Assembly: GCA_021521415.1 (NCBI GenBank)
Contig: JAIQDT010003800.1
Span: 214,346 to 278,345 of the forward strand
Source: Bidens hawaiensis
Taxonomy: Eukaryota > Streptophyta > Magnoliopsida > Asterales > Asteraceae
Reading direction: 5' to 3'
Length of the DNA stretch: 64,000 bases
The notes below the pieces were generated by a model. That model did no database searches. It was not told the DNA's origin and saw only the letters and a list, made by a program, of their open reading frames with translations. Positions 12,029 through 24,000 of the stretch are shown in pieces. Made by a program: the position numbers and the translations under genes. Each line of letters opens with the position of its first letter. The first letter of the stretch is position 1.

Positions 12029-12446
12029 AGCATGGCTGTAAACAAATCGAACGAACACGAACAAAGCTTTGTTAATGTTCATTTGTTAAGAAAATAATGT
12101 GTTCACAAACACTTATCGAACGAGATTTTATGTTTGTGTTTGTTTATTAAGTAATGATTGTGTTTACGAACAGTTCACACACACAAATAAAATCGGGACA
12201 ACCTAAAGATTGAGACTGATGTATTCATCAATGTGAATAATGAAAGTCTGTAACAAACGAACAAGAACAAGAGCATGTTATTGTTCGTTCATTTAACTTT
12301 AAACAAGCATAGACACTTAATCGAACAAATATGTATGTTCATGTTCGTTTATTTATATAAAATGAACATTCATGTCGTTTGTTTATAATCTAAACGAACA
12401 TAACTAACCCAAGATAAACGAACATAAATGAATATATATGAACATA
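12029..12446. mobile_element. GAACGAACA-rich repeat carrying a SINE insertion, copy 1
   Basis: It begins GGCTGTAAACAAATCGAACG and is dominated by GAAC/GTTC words. A related stretch lies at 23342-24262, and both are interrupted by the same SINE family. Probably a non-autonomous DNA element. It resumes after the SINE at 12596. Confidence 0.4.
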
Positions 12447-12584
12447 ACTAACCGGAAGCAGCCTCTCTATCCCTATGAGATAGAGGTAAGGCTGTCTACA
12501 TCTTACCCTCCTCAGACCCTACCATAGCATTGCTATTGGTGGGATATACTGAGTACGATGATGATGATGATGATGATGATGATG
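12447..12584 (+). mobile_element. 5'-truncated SINE with (GAT)n tail
   Basis: From ACCGGAAGCAGCCTCTC to GGGATATACTGAGTACGATG it matches the 3' part of the full-length SINE at 23390-23716. It ends in a (GAT)n tail. An 11-bp duplication, ATATGAACATA, lies on both sides (12436-12446 and 12585-12595). The conserved 3' half resembles the shared 3' domain reported for plant SINEs of the Au/AngioSINE kind; that link is from memory. Confidence 0.75.
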
Positions 12585-12689
12585 ATATGAACATATGTTA
12601 ATAAACACAAACAAACATAAAATAACATAAATGAAAACGCTTAAAAAACACGAATTAACAAATATAAAACTTTTGAGTAGATGACTCAT

Positions 12690-12691
<2 letters not shown>

Positions 12692-12733
<42 letters not shown>
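12692..12733. repeat. (TA)n microsatellite
   Basis: About 21 TA units. It gives a spurious Tyr-Ile frame on the minus strand. Confidence 0.9.
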
Positions 12734-12745
<12 letters not shown>

Positions 12746-13013
12746 AATCTATAATATATATAAACGAAGATCCAAAAATCTTAGGTGTCGCGATGTGGTC
12801 GCTCCCCCTTTTTTTGGAGTCACCAGATTTGCTTGATTTTAAATGGAGGCTTCTCATGCATTTAACCCGAATTCATGGGTATGGATCTTACTAAACCAAG
12901 ATATTCCTTAAACGGGTTATAACATCTCATTAAAAAAAATTATTCTCACCAAATTATTGATGTAAAAATCCTATAAAATAGGATATACTAAAAATTAATA
13001 TCTTAATTATTTA

Positions 13014-13017
<4 letters not shown>

Positions 13018-13063
<46 letters not shown>
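13018..13063. repeat. (AT)n microsatellite
   Basis: About 23 AT units in AT-rich DNA upstream of a Helitron end. Confidence 0.9.
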
Positions 13064-13066
<3 letters not shown>

Positions 13067-13370
13067 CAAATTAAAAAACCAATTTTTAATCGTAAAAAAA
13101 ATAAACGGGTCTTGGGACTCATCAAACCATAAGTATATTATTAACTTTCATAAATATTATTTATAATTAAAAAAACTAATTTTATAGTAAAAAAATAAAC
13201 GGGTCTTGGGTCTCATCATAACATATAGCTTTTAAACCGGGTTATTAATATCTCATTTATTTGTGAAACAATTTATCACCAAACCATAAGTATATTATTA
13301 ACTTTGATACAATAAGAAAAATATAAATTCAAAAAATAAATAAATATTAGAACAAACAATATAAAACAAC

Positions 13371-13397
13371 CCCCGTAATACGGGGAATAAAAACTAG
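13371..13397 (+). mobile_element. Helitron 3' terminus
   Basis: The hairpin CCCCGT-AAT-ACGGGG (13371-13385) is followed by eight bases and CTAG (13394-13397), then T. This is the canonical Helitron 3' end. The AT-rich stretch from about 12860 is probably its body, but no 5' end was fixed. Confidence 0.65.
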
Positions 13398-13653
13398 TAT
13401 AACTATATTCTATCAATACATAAACGAACAAACATAAATAAACTAGTATAAACAAACTTTTCGTCAAATGGTTCACCGAATATTTGATTCTTTTACATGT
13501 TTATGAGTTAGTAATAACAATAATAATAAAGAACATTATTCTAGATTTTTCATGATATAAATTGGTTAAACAAAGCATCAAGAGCCATCGCCACAGCCAC
13601 TTTGACCAAAACAAAAAAACCATTTCCCATTTCCGTCAACTGAAACCGTCGCG

Positions 13654-15614
13654 ATGAGTTCGGCAGCTCGTAGAACCGGTGGACTATTCGAAGGACTGTA
13701 CAAAGTCCTCATGCGCCGTAACTCCGTTTACGTCACTTTTGTCATCGCCGGTGCTTTTCTCGGTGAACGGGTAATTAGGGTTTCTGATCTATTCTACTTC
13801 TCTTATATATATTATTAAGTCTGATTGTTTATATATTTGTGTATCTGATTACTGCTAGTAATTGAATTTAGGATCTGATTTGCTACTTCGTTTGTTGTTT
13901 GTATTAGATCTGCATAATTATATCTTTTTTATGTAATTAAAGGAATAGTAAGTATGGTTTTGATTTGGAATTTATTAGTGAAAACTGTTGATCGATTTGA
14001 GCTCTTTTTTCTAAAGCTCGTGCTTGGATCGTGAGTCGTTCGTTTAACACGAGCTCTGCTCGTGTGTTATATCTGAATTAGTTTAATAACTTTTTTTTAA
14101 TTATTTTTATATGTTTTGAGAAAACTTAGACGAGTCTATGCTCGAGTTAAGCTCGTGTGCATTACCTTAAACGAGCCAAAGCTCGGCTTGAGCTCAGTTG
14201 TGTAGTTTGAATTTAATACATAGAAGTTCAAAAGTACTCAAACCAAAAATACACAAGGCTCGTTAATGCCCGAAGAGCCTAAACGATCTTCCCAAACAAG
14301 GCTCAAGCTTGAGCTTAATAACTAAATGAGCTTTATTTTAGGCTCAGGCTTGTTCGCTCAACTTGAGCTTGGTTGTGTACAGTGAATTTAATACATAGAA
14401 GTCCAAAAGTGCTAAAATTTAAACATACACAAGGCTCCTAAAGGCTTGACGAGCCTAAACGATTTTCCCATACAAGACTCAACCTCGGGCTCGATAACCA
14501 AGTGAACTTTATTTGAGGCTTGGGCTTGTTAAGGCTTAGATCGTTATCAATACGGTCTTGAGTAGCCCACGAGCGGCCTGGCTTGTTTGCACTCCACTCC
14601 TACTGTTGATATGTAATCTAAAATGATTTTGTTAAAGAAGATAGATTTCTGATTTTCTGCGTTAAGATGCGTTTTCTAGGAATATGTTTAACTATCAATT
14701 GTGAAATTACAGAGCAAAAACTTCTGGATTACATTCTGTTAATTAAATACAGGCAGGCGTAAACTGTAGTGTTGTATTTAAGTTTTTATTAGCCCTATTT
14801 TGAGAAACTGTATACGCAGGATCTTGAGTAATTGATGTTTTTTTAGGAAAATTATGTCGCTTGTTTAATTTGGGGAAAACCTTAAGGTTCTGTAATTTGA
14901 AATAAATAATTGTTAGGACACTCCTGTAATTGTTGGGCTTTTTCGGCCCAATAAGCTCAAATCTAAAAACGGTTTGGTTTTGGTTTACAGTTATCAAAAA
15001 CTGTTTCCAAGGGTGGTTGTTAACTTAAAACTTAAAATCCATATAAACAGACCTTTAACACCCCTAATAATCACAGTAAAGGTTCAGAAACAAAAATAGT
15101 GGTATTGTTAGTTTAATTTTGAGTGCAATTGCTTGCTTCTTGAAGTAGTTTATAATGTTTGTTAACTGACTCATGGAGCTGTGTGGATTTACATGTTACA
15201 GGCAGTGGACTATGGAGTTCATAAACTCTGGGAGAACAACAATATTGGGGTAATGTTTACTGCTTACACGTGTGTGCATTCAATAGTTTTCTTATAGTCA
15301 GTAATGAGCTAGTTTCCACACCCACTCACGCAAACATTAAAGATAACAAAATGTGGTTGAAAGCGCTTATCAGTTAATTGCCTTCTGTTTAAAAGCAGAT
15401 AAGCAGTTTCTGAGTTTTGGGTAACGGAGACTAATGCTTATCTGCTTAATTGATGATGAAACAAGCTGTTTTTAATAAGCATTTTTGAGATTGCTTATTG
15501 AAGACTGATCATGTTAGTCAAATCTGAATGAGTGCTTGTTAACGCATTGTCATTGTTATGCAGAAGCGGTATGAGGACATTCCGGTTCTTGGACAAAGAC
15601 CAACTGAAGAATGA
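13654..15614 (+). CDS. QCR9: Cytochrome b-c1 complex subunit 9 (QCR9), three exons
   Basis: Exons 13654-13770, 15202-15249 and 15564-15614 join in frame at GT-AG borders and encode 71 aa. The product starts MSSAARRTGGLFEGLY and ends VLGQRPTEE. It has one membrane segment (about residues 24-38, SVYVTFVIAGAFLGE), then VDYGVHKLWENNN. This matches the plant 8 kDa QCR9 subunit of mitochondrial complex III, which sits in the inner membrane and helps assemble the Rieske/cytochrome c1 part. The AGAFxGERAVDYG stretch is the best family landmark. Exon 1 ends at a codon border, as does exon 2, so both introns are phase 0. Intron 1 (1.43 kb) holds a GAGCTC-rich repeat. Confidence 0.93.
14005..14600. mobile_element. 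GAGCTC-rich hAT-type MITE, copy 3, in QCR9 intron 1
   Basis: It is full of GAGCTC, AAGCTCG and CTTGAGC words. Two internal units repeat (for example TTTAATACATAGAAGT at about 14213 and 14389). It ends GGCTTGTTTGCACTCCACT, the reverse complement of the start of the 10433 copy, so it is inserted in the opposite orientation. Confidence 0.5.
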
Positions 15615-15619
15615 AATGC

Positions 15620-16459
15620 TTGTACGCGTTGGTTATCTTTTGCGATTGTTTTGTCATCTTTTCAAGATCCTAGAAGAGAGGCCATATGAATCTTTTTAAT
15701 AATCATGTATTTTTAGTTATGTTATGAGATTGTCTACCGAATTCACTAAATGTTAAAACTTTCTGAATGTTTTTCAAGTTTTCTGGGCATGGATTTAACC
15801 CAAATTTTAATGTTCAAATTGGGGATCATGAGATCTGTGTTTTTATACACATTTGATGTATATTATAGCTGGCTAAGTGTGCAACTCCGAAGAATTGAAT
15901 AACTGGTAAAACAAGCAAAGTTAAAAGTGGGTTTAAAATTGTTCACTAATTTTTTTGTCTTGTTTTGACAAAAATTTGTGAGTCAATGTAGTAACTAGTG
16001 ACTATAATATAATAATAGTGACTATAAGATAATAATATAATGAGAAGTGCTTAACTTGTATCTAATGTATTAATTAATGATTTAACGAGATAATGGGTAG
16101 ATGGTTATGTGACTGTGTTTGCATAAAAATGAAAGCAAAAAAGTAAAAATGTATTACAGGTTTTCACAGTTTCCAACAGTTTGTTGTTTCTTTTGGTTTC
16201 CAATAGCTCTTTGTTTCTCATTTGAATGTCTACCTTTGTGAATAAAGAAAACGAGTCCCGGCAACGACAAATGGTGTCGCGGACAAATGATTATACCAGC
16301 TACCCGGAAATACAAATGTTTGATGAGAATAAACGAGAGAGAGAGAGAGAGAGGATGAAGATGGATGAATGAGTGAGAGAGGAGAGTATAACTGAATTCA
16401 TACGTTTGTGGTGCTTGTGGTGTGTGGCTGAGATTAGAGAAGTAAACTCAAGTGTGTGG

Positions 16460-16490
<31 letters not shown>
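15620..16490. other. QCR9 3' flank and intergenic DNA
   Basis: It contains the probable QCR9 3' UTR, a (GA)n run at about 16332-16353 and a (TA)n run at 16461-16489. No further gene was recognised. Confidence 0.5.
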
Positions 16491-16492
<2 letters not shown>

Positions 16493-16493
16493 A

Positions 16494-17190
16494 CAGTAGA
16501 AACTCTATAAAATAATACACTTGGGACCATCAAAAATTATTAATTAGAGTTATTAATTAATCGATAAATTAATAATTATTAATTTATAGTAGAATACTTA
16601 GTTTACAAACACATTTCAAGCTTCCACTTAATTATTGATCAAAGAGTTGGGTTATCGCAATGCAATGGATGTCGAAGATGTTCGGACTCATCCAGAAATC
16701 CAGAAGAAAATGTAGTTGCACAGTTGTTGACTGATGAAGAAATTATTGAAAGCGTTATTGGTATTAATAAAGATGATATCGATGAAGAAGATGATGAAAG
16801 TTCTACAGCGGACCCCCCTTCGTGAAACGAAGCTATTAAAGCGGCAATCACATTGAACAATTTCTTGTTGAGCTATGAGAAAACAACACCAGAAGTTCTT
16901 ACCATGCTAAGGAAAATTAGAGACGAGATTCAAGGGGAAATTGGTTTCAACAAAAAACAAAAGATAATTGAGTCATTTTTCAAGAAACCTTCATAAATCA
17001 TTCATGTAATATGCTATGTATAGGGAATTATTAATTTATATGGGGTCTAAAGAAATTATCAAAAATGTATTATCTTATAATTTTAGCGAATTATTAATTT
17101 AGCACTCTATCTCTGAGTCGGGACCGTCAAAAAATATTATCTTAGAGAGTTTATTAAATAATCGAGTATTAATTTATCGAGTTTCTACCG
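16494..17190 (+). mobile_element. Deleted pogo/Lemi-type (Tc1-mariner) element with transposase 3' remnant
   Basis: Terminal inverted repeats CAGTAGAAACTCTATAAAA (left) and the complement of CGGTAGAAACTCGATAAAT (right) are flanked by TA on both sides (16492-16493 and 17191-17192). The ends resemble the known Emigrant/Lemi pogo-like plant elements. Inside, about 16690-16996 reads in one frame as the acidic C-terminal tail of a DDE transposase (VVAQLLTDEEIIESVIG, later IIESFFKKPS then stop), broken by one stop at about 16823. The N-terminal and catalytic parts are missing, so the copy cannot move by itself. Confidence 0.75.
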
Positions 17191-17715
17191 TATATATATT
17201 TTCATATTCCAGAAAATAATTATTAAAAAAACAAAAGAATTGACTCAACTTACGTGGGTTGTTTTAAGTTTTAAATCGCCGGCTAAAAAGGTATACTGAC
17301 GTAACTGATTTGTGAACCTATCACAATAATTTCAAATCAACTAAACTATATATATTGGTTACTAGACGTGCACCACAAAAAAACGTGATGAGTATTCAAA
17401 TCAAACACAAACAGTTAACTGGTAATTAGATTGAAAACGATGAGCAATTTAACGAGAATAATAAGAAAAGTGAAGGGTAGGAAGGGAATTTGATTTAATA
17501 TGTAAAGGAAATATAAAGAAAAGATAGAATAGGACCACTAACAATCCAGGGATATTCCCTCTCTCATTGCCTGATGCAAGAGCCACTCATTACTAACAAA
17601 ATTCATAACTAACTCATATGATTATTCCCTTCCTATTAATACTAACATGTGCACACTAGCCACTTTGCACTTTACCCCTCCTCCTTGAATAGACAATTAG
17701 CTTTTTTGGACCTTC

Positions 17716-19104
17716 ATGATTCTTATCATAACGACTTACAACTTGAAACATAAAATATTTTATATTTCCTTTGACAACGCATCAAACAATACAAAGGCAG
17801 CCGAAAAATTTATCATAAAATATTCACCACCTAGTTTCGGGAATTTTTTTCATGTTCGATGTGTTGCACATATCATCAACTTGGTCGTTCAACAAGGTCT
17901 CGAAAATGGAAACATTGTTCAAGATTTAACTTTCTTTAGACTTATGTTACAAGATGTTTTCAAAAGTGGTAAAAGAAAACATCTTGAATATAAGAACTAT
18001 TGCAAGTCGGTTGAAAGAAAGTATTTGGGGCCGATTTGGGACGTTCCAACCGTTGGAACTCAACTTGTCATATGCTAAAGTGTGCTTTTGCCCAACGCCA
18101 AACTTTACAATCTTTTCATAACAATCTTGTTGATGAACACGAGGGCGATATGCTTCTTGAAAGTGTTTGGGTCCATGTCGGTTATTTGTTGGAATATCTT
18201 GATGTGTTCAAAACCGCAACAACTAAGTTATCGGGAGTTTATTATCCTACTAGTTGTTGGGTTTTGCAAGAATCGTACAACATATGTGTCTTCGACTTTT
18301 AGAGAGTTTGAGGATAAGAACCACATCTTCATGGATATTGTTGCGATAATGAAAGAAAAGTTCTTAAAATATTTTGAAGACATACAGCCGGGCTTTACTT
18401 GTGCCGCCGCTTTAAACCCCTATTGGAATGTTAATGGGGTTGAGACATTGATCGAGGAAATATGCGACAACATGGGTATGCATGAGAGCGACCCGAATTT
18501 CTCGATGGAAGCGAAGGAAAAGTTTAACAAACACCTTCAAGACCTTTATGACCATTATTTTAAAATTTATGGTCCAAGCGCGAGGTCGTCTTTTGTGAGG
18601 CAAGCAACGAATAGTAAGCCATGCAAGGACAAACTTATAAACTTGATGAATGCGGTTCGTGAATCGGCATCTAAGAGGCAAAGAGGAAACACACCAACTA
18701 GCGAACTTGGTCGATATAGTGGAGCAAACTATGTTGAGGGTGCAACGGTCGACGAAATTCGCAATATTGATTTGTTGGCTTGGTGGAAAGGAAAACAAAA
18801 CGAATTTCCTATTTTATCCGCCATGGCTCGTGACTTGCTTAGCGTACAAGCCTCAACGGTTGCTTCCGAATCGGTTTTTTCACTTAGTGGGAGGGTACTA
18901 TCAATGCGAAGAACAAAACTAACTCCCGAGTATTTAGATGTTTGCATTTGCCTAAAAGATCATTTGGGTGTGGTGGATCGTATTCAACACAAGGCAAACT
19001 TTGAAGACGAAATACCAATAGAGCGACCTATTTATGAAGAGGAGGTGGAGGAAGGGCTTTCTTCCGGGAATTCGGGTGGTGAAGAAGAAGAGGATGAAGA
19101 CTAA
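17716..19104 (+). pseudogene. hAT transposase (RICESLEEPER-like), 5'-truncated with two frameshifts
   Basis: Three overlapping frames read as one hAT transposase: FDNASNNTKAAEKF and HVRCVAHIINLVVQ in 17716-18050, RWNSTCHMLK onward in the next frame (to about 18290), then the long C-terminal part to 19104. The C-terminal hAT dimerisation domain is well kept (LLAWWKGKQNEFPILS, ARDLLSVQAS, ESVFSLSGRVLSMRRTKLT). The first frameshift lies at about 18031-18051 and the second at about 18260-18300. The N-terminal BED zinc finger is absent upstream; a BED ORF lies downstream on the other strand. A polyadenylation-like AATAAAG is at 19194. Transposases of this family cut and paste DNA in the nucleus; some have been domesticated, but this one is broken. 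Confidence 0.8.
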
Positions 19105-19363
19105 AAAAACTTGTAATTTTTATTTGTTTTAGTAAAATCATTTGTAACACGATCAATTTTCAAGTAATATTTAGTTTTGTTTTGTTTATTACTAATAAAG
19201 TTTTATTTCTTATTATAATAACGACGGACACTTTATTATATAAACAACAAAACATTACAAACATTATTAAAACATTACAATACTTAAACTAAAAAACAAC
19301 TTAAAGTAAAAATCCTTAAACTAAAAAACAACGTCCGTCGTTTTAATCCGCGTTCTACCACGA

Positions 19364-19624
19364 TTAAGCGGTAGGTGCTTGAGTTGTAGTGCCGGTCGAC
19401 TCTTCGGCTTCCGCTTTCTTGGCATCCAATCGTTTTTTCTCACGACAATACTTATTGGTATGCTTGCGTAAGGTCGAGTTCGACCCCGCTTTCAGAAACT
19501 TGGAACAATACTTGCACTGGGCCATCTCTTGAAAGTTGGTCATGACACACAAATTGTAATGAACCCAAACATCGGGGCATCGTGTTGTTTCGATCACCAT
19601 AACAAAGTCGTCGTTAGTTGCCAT
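19364..19624 (-). CDS. BED-type zinc-finger ORF, 86 aa, convergent with the hAT transposase
   Basis: The 86-codon frame is intact. It contains a BED finger: WVHYNLCVM, then CKYCSKFL (C-X2-C) and LRKHTNKYC about 14 residues later for the histidine/cysteine side. A basic KKRLDAKKAEAEE tail follows, and the frame then stops. BED fingers normally form the N terminus of hAT transposases and bind the element's own ends. Here the finger is alone, on the opposite strand, 260 bases beyond the transposase stop, with its own 5' region running to the element end at 20025. It is either the inverted 5' piece of the same element or a separate element gene. No catalytic part is attached. Confidence 0.6.
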   Translation of the reverse strand: MATNDDFVMVIETTRCPDVWVHYNLCVMTNFQEMAQCKYCSKFLKAGSNSTLRKHTNKYCREKKRLDAKKAEAEESTGTTTQAPTA

Positions 19625-20025
19625 TTGTTATCGGTTTAAGCTTTGATTTAGAGTTTGTTTTATAGTTTTGGAAGTGGTTTAACAAGTACACACAATATCT
19701 TGCTATTTATAGAATGTAGATAACCTATTTATAGTAAAATAACCGGTTCCAACGGTCAAAAACGGCTATATAGCCGTTGGAACCGGTTTCTAACGGCTAG
19801 TTGGTTTAAAATTAAAATAAAAAACGGTGAAACCGGTTTTTACGTAATACCCGGTCCCGGTTCCTACCGAAACCGGTTCCACTAAGTTCTCAATTTGGTC
19901 CATCGGGTCGGGTACGGAACCGACCCGGTTCCTGACTGGAACCGGTCCCATTTTGTACCTGGTATGAAAAAACCGGTTCCGAATCAGTTCCGGGTTTCAA
20001 GAATAACCAATTTTGTGCACCTCTA
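19625..20025 (-). mobile_element. Terminal region of the hAT element with GGAACCGG subterminal repeats
   Basis: Read on the minus strand the end is TAGAGGTGCACAAAATTGG, a typical hAT terminus. It is followed by many copies of GGAACCGG or AACCGGTTCC (about 19740-19990). Such subterminal repeats are the usual transposase binding sites. No matching end was found left of 17716, so the left terminus appears lost. Confidence 0.6.
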
Positions 20026-20149
20026 TTGGTTACAAAGTATGTGACACCACTTAACTATATATATTAATACTTTGGGTTAAAATGTACTTCATGCATGACA
20101 AGAAAATCAAATAACGAAGGCAAATTGAAACAACTGTAAGTCTGTAATA

Positions 20150-20394
20150 AAGGTGGACATGGCGGGGAGCTTACAAGGGTAGCGAGTACTAGTAGAGCTA
20201 GGTGGACGCCTCAAGTGAAGTGGGGAGGAAGGTGAGCTTACATAATTTATTGGTTAGTGGGTTGAGCTACTAAATCGGCATAAATTTGGTTAAATGAGTA
20301 GAATTTAATTGAAACAGATGACACAATATTATTGATTGGCTGATGAAATTGATGTGTTGTAGTGAGTTTCTAGGTTGGTGCCTCGTCCACCCTA
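20150..20394. mobile_element. MITE with AGGTGGAC ends
   Basis: The left end AAGGTGGACATGGCG and the right end TGCCTCGTCCACCCTA are inverted repeats. The 245-bp interior is non-coding. Superfamily not determined. Confidence 0.5.
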
Positions 20395-20495
20395 TAGCTA
20401 AACTAAAATAACCAAATCAATTAAGAAATTGATATTTCGATCATGTTTATTTATAACTTTAAAACCGAGTTTCATGATTTGATTATGGTTTTAAT

Positions 20496-20855
20496 TAAGA
20501 GTGTAAATCGCGTTGGGTTGGCATATTGAACTGTTCACCCCAAACACAACCCATATTTTTATTCGTGTCAAACCATCAACCCTATCCCGTACACATTTAA
20601 ACATGTCAAACAGGATAACGCGTAATAATCAAGTTGTAAACATGTTAATCAAGTTGGTCGGTTGTAAAATATAGTGAAACAAATCATAAACAGGAGTAGG
20701 TCGGCATGCTTAATTAGGTGGACCTATTTTAGCTTAGCGGGTCAAAAATGTCAACACACACAAGACCCGTTTCATTAAACAGGTAAGCCTAAACACCATC
20801 CGATTATTAAACGAGTCATACGACAACCAAACACGTTCAAAAATTGCCACCCCTG
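20496..20855. mobile_element. hAT-type MITE with GGGTTGG-rich ends
   Basis: It starts AAGAGTGTAAATCGCG and ends AAAATTGCCACCCCT, inverted copies of the common plant hAT terminus. A possible near-match duplication (GGTTTTAAT / GGTATTAAT) flanks it. The interior is non-coding. Confidence 0.45.
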
Positions 20856-21030
20856 GTATTAATGGTTCGGTGAAGTACATTGTGCACCAAATCCAAACCT
20901 TGACTCAGAGTATCTAAAGCCACATGCATATACTAATGACTCTGAACATAGTATAAATCATATGGATCACTTTTACAAAATTTTTAGGGAAAATCAGAAA
21001 GATCACCAAACTGATTACATACAAGTAATT

Positions 21031-24000
21031 TCATTCACTTTTGACTGCATTGTAGATATGATGCACGAATAACCACGATGAACGGAAACTGACTGTAGCA
21101 AGCATCAGGAAGAACGCATAGCAGAAAAGAAAATTGTAGCAAAAGAAGAATGTTGACTGCATGAACCCATTCATGTTTGACTTTGAATAGAAATAGATGC
21201 AATACCCGAACATAAAGATAGCAACCGAGCCTCCACGCCAAATGGACCTATCATACAAAGTCAAATAATCACGATTTAAACATTTCAAGAAAAAGATTCA
21301 TTTTGAAAGTACAAATCGTTCTAAGTCAAAACCTTTCACATGTTTTTCAAAATTACAGTGTTATCGAGAATAAAAACATTGTTTGACTTGGGGGTGTCTT
21401 CATGAAATGTTCAAATTTCTACCAAAATGGTCCAAGTGGACATATATTTTTGCTATTAAAATTATTCTATATATAATTTGTATCAGTTTTGCTTTTGTCG
21501 GTACCATGTTTGACCGCAAAAGTCAAAGTTAACTCTTTAATTTGAAAAGGAGGGTTTATTTCAAATTTCACAAGTTTCCTTAACTATCAAAGTAAAGATC
21601 TGCACTTTGACTTTTGAGGTCAAACATACAAAGTTTCAACCTCTGATTTGCTATGAATCCTAAATGCTTTAAGGAAAAGATTGACAATACATTAATTAAT
21701 ATTAATATTTCTATAAAAATGTTTTCTTTAAATCTATTCACTCAATACCAATACTGATCGAAATAGAAAAGTACTACGTTTGACGGCAAATGTCAAAGTA
21801 AAAGTCAAAGTCAACTTGATAGCATACCTCCACCACCACTGATGATCTTCCACTGCCAGCTGGATGTAAGTCAACCCAACACTCAAAAGTGATGTAAGCA
21901 CGGCAAGAAGAACAAACGTCAAAAACAGAATACTTGGTAAAGTCAAGACTTTATAGCTCCAAACCGTTGCATACAAATTATGCAATTCAAGAACAATCGC
22001 ACTAAACGATAAAAGACCCGCGATTAACATTTGACCAGGAGTCTTCCTTGACCAACTCAACATAGGAATCTCTCTCGGTGAAACCTTTGTAGCAGAAGGT
22101 GCTTGAAACTTTGACCTAAAACGGTATCCCATAATACCACCAAACGCAAGCAGAGGAATTGCAATTATTGTATACGCAAGAACGATCACCACTATTGTGC
22201 CAAATGGAAGTGCGGTTGTAGCCCCATTTGATATGGAAATTGTATTAAGAATACACATTGTAATAAAAAGTGGCCCAATGAAGAGAATTCCAGATAAAAG
22301 AACACATTTTTCCTGCAAAAAGTTAAATATATTTAGCTTAACGAAAAGTGTACAACCAAATAGTTTTATTTACAAGCAGAAGTTGTGTGTCAATCATATG
22401 TTTTACGTTTCAACCTTTTTATCAAGTAAATGTTTCATAATGCCTACATCTCTTTGGTTGTTTTTACATATTAGCCTCCTACAGACCCAAATTTTGACCA
22501 AGAAAAACGCAAACTTTGAGTGGACGTGGCAAATGGATGGCTCAAGTCCACGGTATATTTTTTTCTTTTTGTATTAAAACGGATCAGCATACGTTGGGTT
22601 GACTGGGAACACTTCTTGGTCAAAAAAATTAAAATTTTGATCCTCGATTATAGAATCTGATATAATTTTAGAAATTTCATATTAGTCAGAAAAAATCCGG
22701 TTTTTTAATAAGAAAATAATCAGGAGGTTTTAGGTCCATTACAGCAATGGTTTTTTTTTTTACAGTTTGACTCGTATTGACCAACTCATAGGTAAACGAT
22801 CTTCATTGCCACCTCTAACCAAAATTGGTATGCATTTTGGAAGTTGAAAAGCAGTTTATTCTAGAGTAAGAAAATTACTTACCCAACCGGTCTCGTAAAA
22901 TTGGCAAAAGAAAGAGGTAGCATTGTATCCGGCTATCGGGCCGGTAAGAATAAAAAATATCACGAGAGAAGTTGAAATAACTCCACGACCGTATGGATAT
23001 AAGACCCCGAAAAAGGCCAAAACGAATAACAAGCAAAGGCTGTAGAAAACATAAATATTATCAAAAGTTAAAAGAAACTATTAGGTATATGTTAGGATTG
23101 CTAATTACACACACACAAACACAATAATAAAGATGCCAATTTTGACTCATTTGTGCATGAATGAGTTGATTTGGGCCATGTTCTATCTCCAACATGTTAA
23201 ATGGGCCAAATCATTATAAAAATAGTTAAAAGAAAACAAGTCAATTAGCCGAAGACCCCCAAAGTGTATTTTCAATGCAAACATCAGCCAAAATTGCTTT
23301 ATGCAGTAAACTTATAAATGGGTAGATTTGTTAAATTTAGACCTGTAAACAAACCAAACGTTTAGCGAACCGTTTGTAAATGGTGCAAATATCATCGTAC
23401 TCAGTATATCCCACCAATAGCAAAGCTATGGTAGGGTCTGAGGAGGGTAAGATGTAGACAGCCTTACCTCTACCCCATAAGGATAGAGAGGCTGCTTCCG
23501 GTGAGACCCCCGGCTCGATAGTAGTTTTGCATCAAGCCTTGGACATAAGGCACATAGCACTCAATCATCGGGACCGGCTGATCGGTGCATGTACCCTTGT
23601 CTTTCGGCTATCAAAGCCACTACATGATGCCTGATTAACCGTCCGTCACTTTTAACGTTATTTTCACGAGATTAGTAAAATAACGTCAAAATTAGTGCAA
23701 TTTCACTTTTGCCCCATTGTAAATGGTGCAAAGTTCGTTTTTTTAATAAATGAACGGACAAGAACATTTTGTGTTCATTTATTTAAACGAAAGAACATGA
23801 CAAATTTCTCGTTCATCCATTAATGTTCATGAATGTTCGTTCGTTAATATTTGTTTGCTTACGTTCATTTAGGCTCATTAGTTGATGTTTGTTTAAATTT
23901 GCTCATGTTTTTATTCGTTTAAATCTTTTAGGTCTACTATCATGAAAATAAAAGATCGCCCATTACAATTTAGTTTAGTTTTATCAATTTTTAGGCCCAA

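Noticed and set aside
12519..12857. 112-codon minus-strand frame with Tyr-Ile and poly-His runs
   Set aside because: It comes from (TA)n and the SINE (GAT)n tail.
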